Of a DNA stretch of 6,368 nucleotides, positions 5,342 to 6,368 are shown piece after piece. Positions within the stretch are counted from its first letter, which is position 1; each line of letters opens with the position of its first letter. The DNA is taken from assembly GCA_021845945.1 (NCBI GenBank), contig JAJZRD010000219.1, forward strand, positions 1 to 6,368, given 5' to 3'. The position numbers and the translations under genes are program-made. Source of the stretch: Chloroflexota bacterium. Its GTDB lineage: Bacteria; Chloroflexota; UBA6077. Under the pieces are notes generated by a model that saw nothing but the letters and a program-made list of their open reading frames with translations, made no database searches and was not told where the DNA came from.

Positions 5342-5995
5342 CTACTTTCCGGGCCTGGCGACGATCAGCTTCACGATGTCTCGCCAGAGCTTCTCCACCC
5401 GTTCGATGGCCAGGCCGGCCCGCTCCACGTTCTCCACGGTGCACCGGTTGATGTTCGCCCCCATCATCCGCACCACCACGGGGTTGAGAAGGTCCGCGGC
5501 CGTCCCCGCCACGCCGCCGGGCCGGACGTGCTCCAGCAGGAGGATCCTCCCCTCGGGCTTGGCCACCCTCCGAAGCTCCTTCAGCCCCTGCACCGGGTCC
5601 GGGACCGAGCAGAAGACGAAGGTAGCCACCACCGTGTCGAAGCTGTCGTCGGGGAACTCCAGATGCTGGGCGTCCATCAGACGCAGCTCCACCCGGGCCC
5701 CAAGCTTCTCCGCCTGCCGCTGGGCCCGATCCAGCATCTTGGGGCTGAAGTCGATGGCCGTCACCGCGACTCCTTGGGGGTAGTAGGGTATGTTCTTGCC
5801 GGTCCCGACCCCCACCTCCAGGACCCGGGGACCCTGGACTTCTGCCCACAGCCGTTTTCGCCACGGGGCGAAGCGGCTCGTCTCCGATAGGGACTCCATC
5901 AGATCGTAGAATCGAGCTATCCGATCGTACCGGGATCGCGCCTGGGCGGTCCGACGGTCTTGTTGTTGGGGTGGCTCGGACTGCGCTCCAGCCAT
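5342..5995 (-). CDS. Class I SAM-dependent methyltransferase (UbiE/PmtA-like)
   Basis: This 217-residue cytoplasmic enzyme has a complete Rossmann-type methyltransferase domain of the Methyltransf_11 kind. The opening RYDRIARFYD (22-31) is typical of UbiE/PmtA relatives. Motif I is VLEVGVGTGKN (58-68). The acidic end of strand 2, AIDFSPKML, holds D82. The DAQHLEFPDDSFDTVVATF segment (108-126) is the adenine-side loop, and RVAKPEGRILLLEH (143-156) is the post-motif. The acceptor is unknown: quinone, phospholipid or small-molecule methylation are all possible. No transmembrane segment is evident. The ATG at 5995 has AAGGAGG (6000-6006) four bases upstream, which overlaps nothing but ends right at the stop of the preceding gene, 11 bases away. 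The two are likely one operon. It converges on the remnants ending at 5242. Confidence 0.9.
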   Translation of the reverse strand: MAGAQSEPPQQQDRRTAQARSRYDRIARFYDLMESLSETSRFAPWRKRLWAEVQGPRVLEVGVGTGKNIPYYPQGVAVTAIDFSPKMLDRAQRQAEKLGARVELRLMDAQHLEFPDDSFDTVVATFVFCSVPDPVQGLKELRRVAKPEGRILLLEHVRPGGVAGTAADLLNPVVVRMMGANINRCTVENVERAGLAIERVEKLWRDIVKLIVARPGK

Positions 5996-5999
5996 GGTG

Positions 6000-6006
6000 C
6001 CTCCTT
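6000..6006 (-). promoter_or_regulatory. Shine-Dalgarno site for the methyltransferase
   Basis: AAGGAGG on the minus strand, 4 bases before the ATG at 5995. It sits immediately after the TAG of the upstream membrane protein gene, fitting co-transcription and possible translational coupling. Confidence 0.75.
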
Positions 6007-6368
6007 CTAGCCGGCGCTGAATAGGCCTCGGTCTCCGGGTTTCCCCAACCGGCGTATGGTGCGAACCATCGCCGCTATCCCTACCAGACTCGTGGCGATG
6101 CCCACCAGCATAAGCGGCTGGCGATATTCTGCCAAGAACAGGGCCGCTCCGGAAAGGCCGAGCAGCGGCAGGAGGTCCGCCAGGTGGTGGGCGCAGCAGG
6201 CCACCATCGAGACCGTGGAGGTGCCGGTGCCGGCCCCGGCTATGGCGGTGGCGGAGCGGGTGGTCTCCCGTGAGCGGGAGCGCTGCCGGACGTAGAGGAA
6301 GAGGCCCATCTGGACCCCGAAGGCCACGGTGATGGGCAGCACGAAGTACCAGTCTTCCTGCAGCAGTT
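6007..6368 (-). CDS. Small membrane protein with CCxHH motif (5' end cut by window)
   Basis: At least 119 residues are visible; the reading frame is open to the window edge with no convincing start, so the N terminus lies outside. Hydrophobic stretches are near visible residues 9-26, 64-80 and 84-102, with a weaker small-residue stretch (ATAIAGAGTGTSTVSMVACC, about 39-58) that may be another helix. The striking feature is VACCAHHLADLLPLLGLSGA: paired cysteines (57-58) and paired histidines (60-61) at the start of a helix, suitable for binding a metal ion. I recall similar uncharacterised membrane proteins in bacteria and archaea but cannot assign a family name. It precedes the methyltransferase by 11 bases and probably shares its transcript. 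A metal-handling role is inference. Confidence 0.75.
   Translation of the reverse strand, partial: LLQEDWYFVLPITVAFGVQMGLFLYVRQRSRSRETTRSATAIAGAGTGTSTVSMVACCAHHLADLLPLLGLSGAALFLAEYRQPLMLVGIATSLVGIAAMVRTIRRLGKPGDRGLFSAG

Noticed and set aside
1..6368. CRISPR array, tRNA, rRNA, riboswitch, attachment site or novel defence system
   Set aside because: No regularly spaced repeats, no cloverleaf or rRNA segments, and no nuclease, reverse transcriptase, helicase or other defence-type domain was seen in either strand.

Overview
This is a GC-rich bacterial window with strong Shine-Dalgarno sites. It mixes intact metabolic and transport genes with decayed ones. No marker settles the taxonomy. The HicB-like protein, the IS5-type transposase remnant, the ferredoxin-linked arylpyruvate/arylacetate genes and a GC-rich dispersed hairpin repeat would suit a Chloroflexota-like or other GC-rich, partly anaerobic lineage, but that is a guess.

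Layout. The left end (1-461) carries one small minus-strand gene, a HicB-family antitoxin-like protein with no visible HicA partner. Its upstream region contains a perfect 9-bp inverted repeat. Positions 462 to about 825 hold no intact gene. They hold the 5' part of an IS5-type transposase broken by three single-base indels, joined to what looks like an N-terminal piece of an RraA-like gene. Next come two intact divergent genes: an iron-containing alcohol dehydrogenase on the minus strand (847-2040), with a good sigma-70-like promoter, and a 12-helix major facilitator transporter on the plus strand (2219-3442).

Positions 3504-5242 are a gene graveyard. A phenylacetate-CoA ligase (paaK-like, minus strand) has lost its C-terminal domain and carries a frameshift and a nonsense codon near its start. 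Divergent from it, an indolepyruvate:ferredoxin oxidoreductase alpha subunit (iorA-like, plus strand) has lost most of its pyrimidine-binding domain through an internal deletion, and everything after about the middle of the protein. It runs through a palindromic repeat into the tail of a 4Fe-4S ferredoxin-like protein. When whole, IOR and PaaK-type ligases act in the same chemistry: IOR converts arylpyruvates from aromatic amino acids to aryl-CoA, and the ligase activates arylacetates. Their joint decay suggests that this capacity was lost at this locus. Two copies of a GC-rich hairpin repeat bracket the iorA remnant.

The right end (5342-6368) is an intact minus-strand pair: a small membrane protein with a Cys-Cys-x-His-His motif, cut by the window edge, followed 11 bases later by a class I SAM-dependent methyltransferase. 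They are probably co-transcribed.

I see no CRISPR array, tRNA, rRNA or clear phage gene, and no coherent new multi-gene system. The main interest is the pattern of gene decay, its junctions and the repeats at those junctions.
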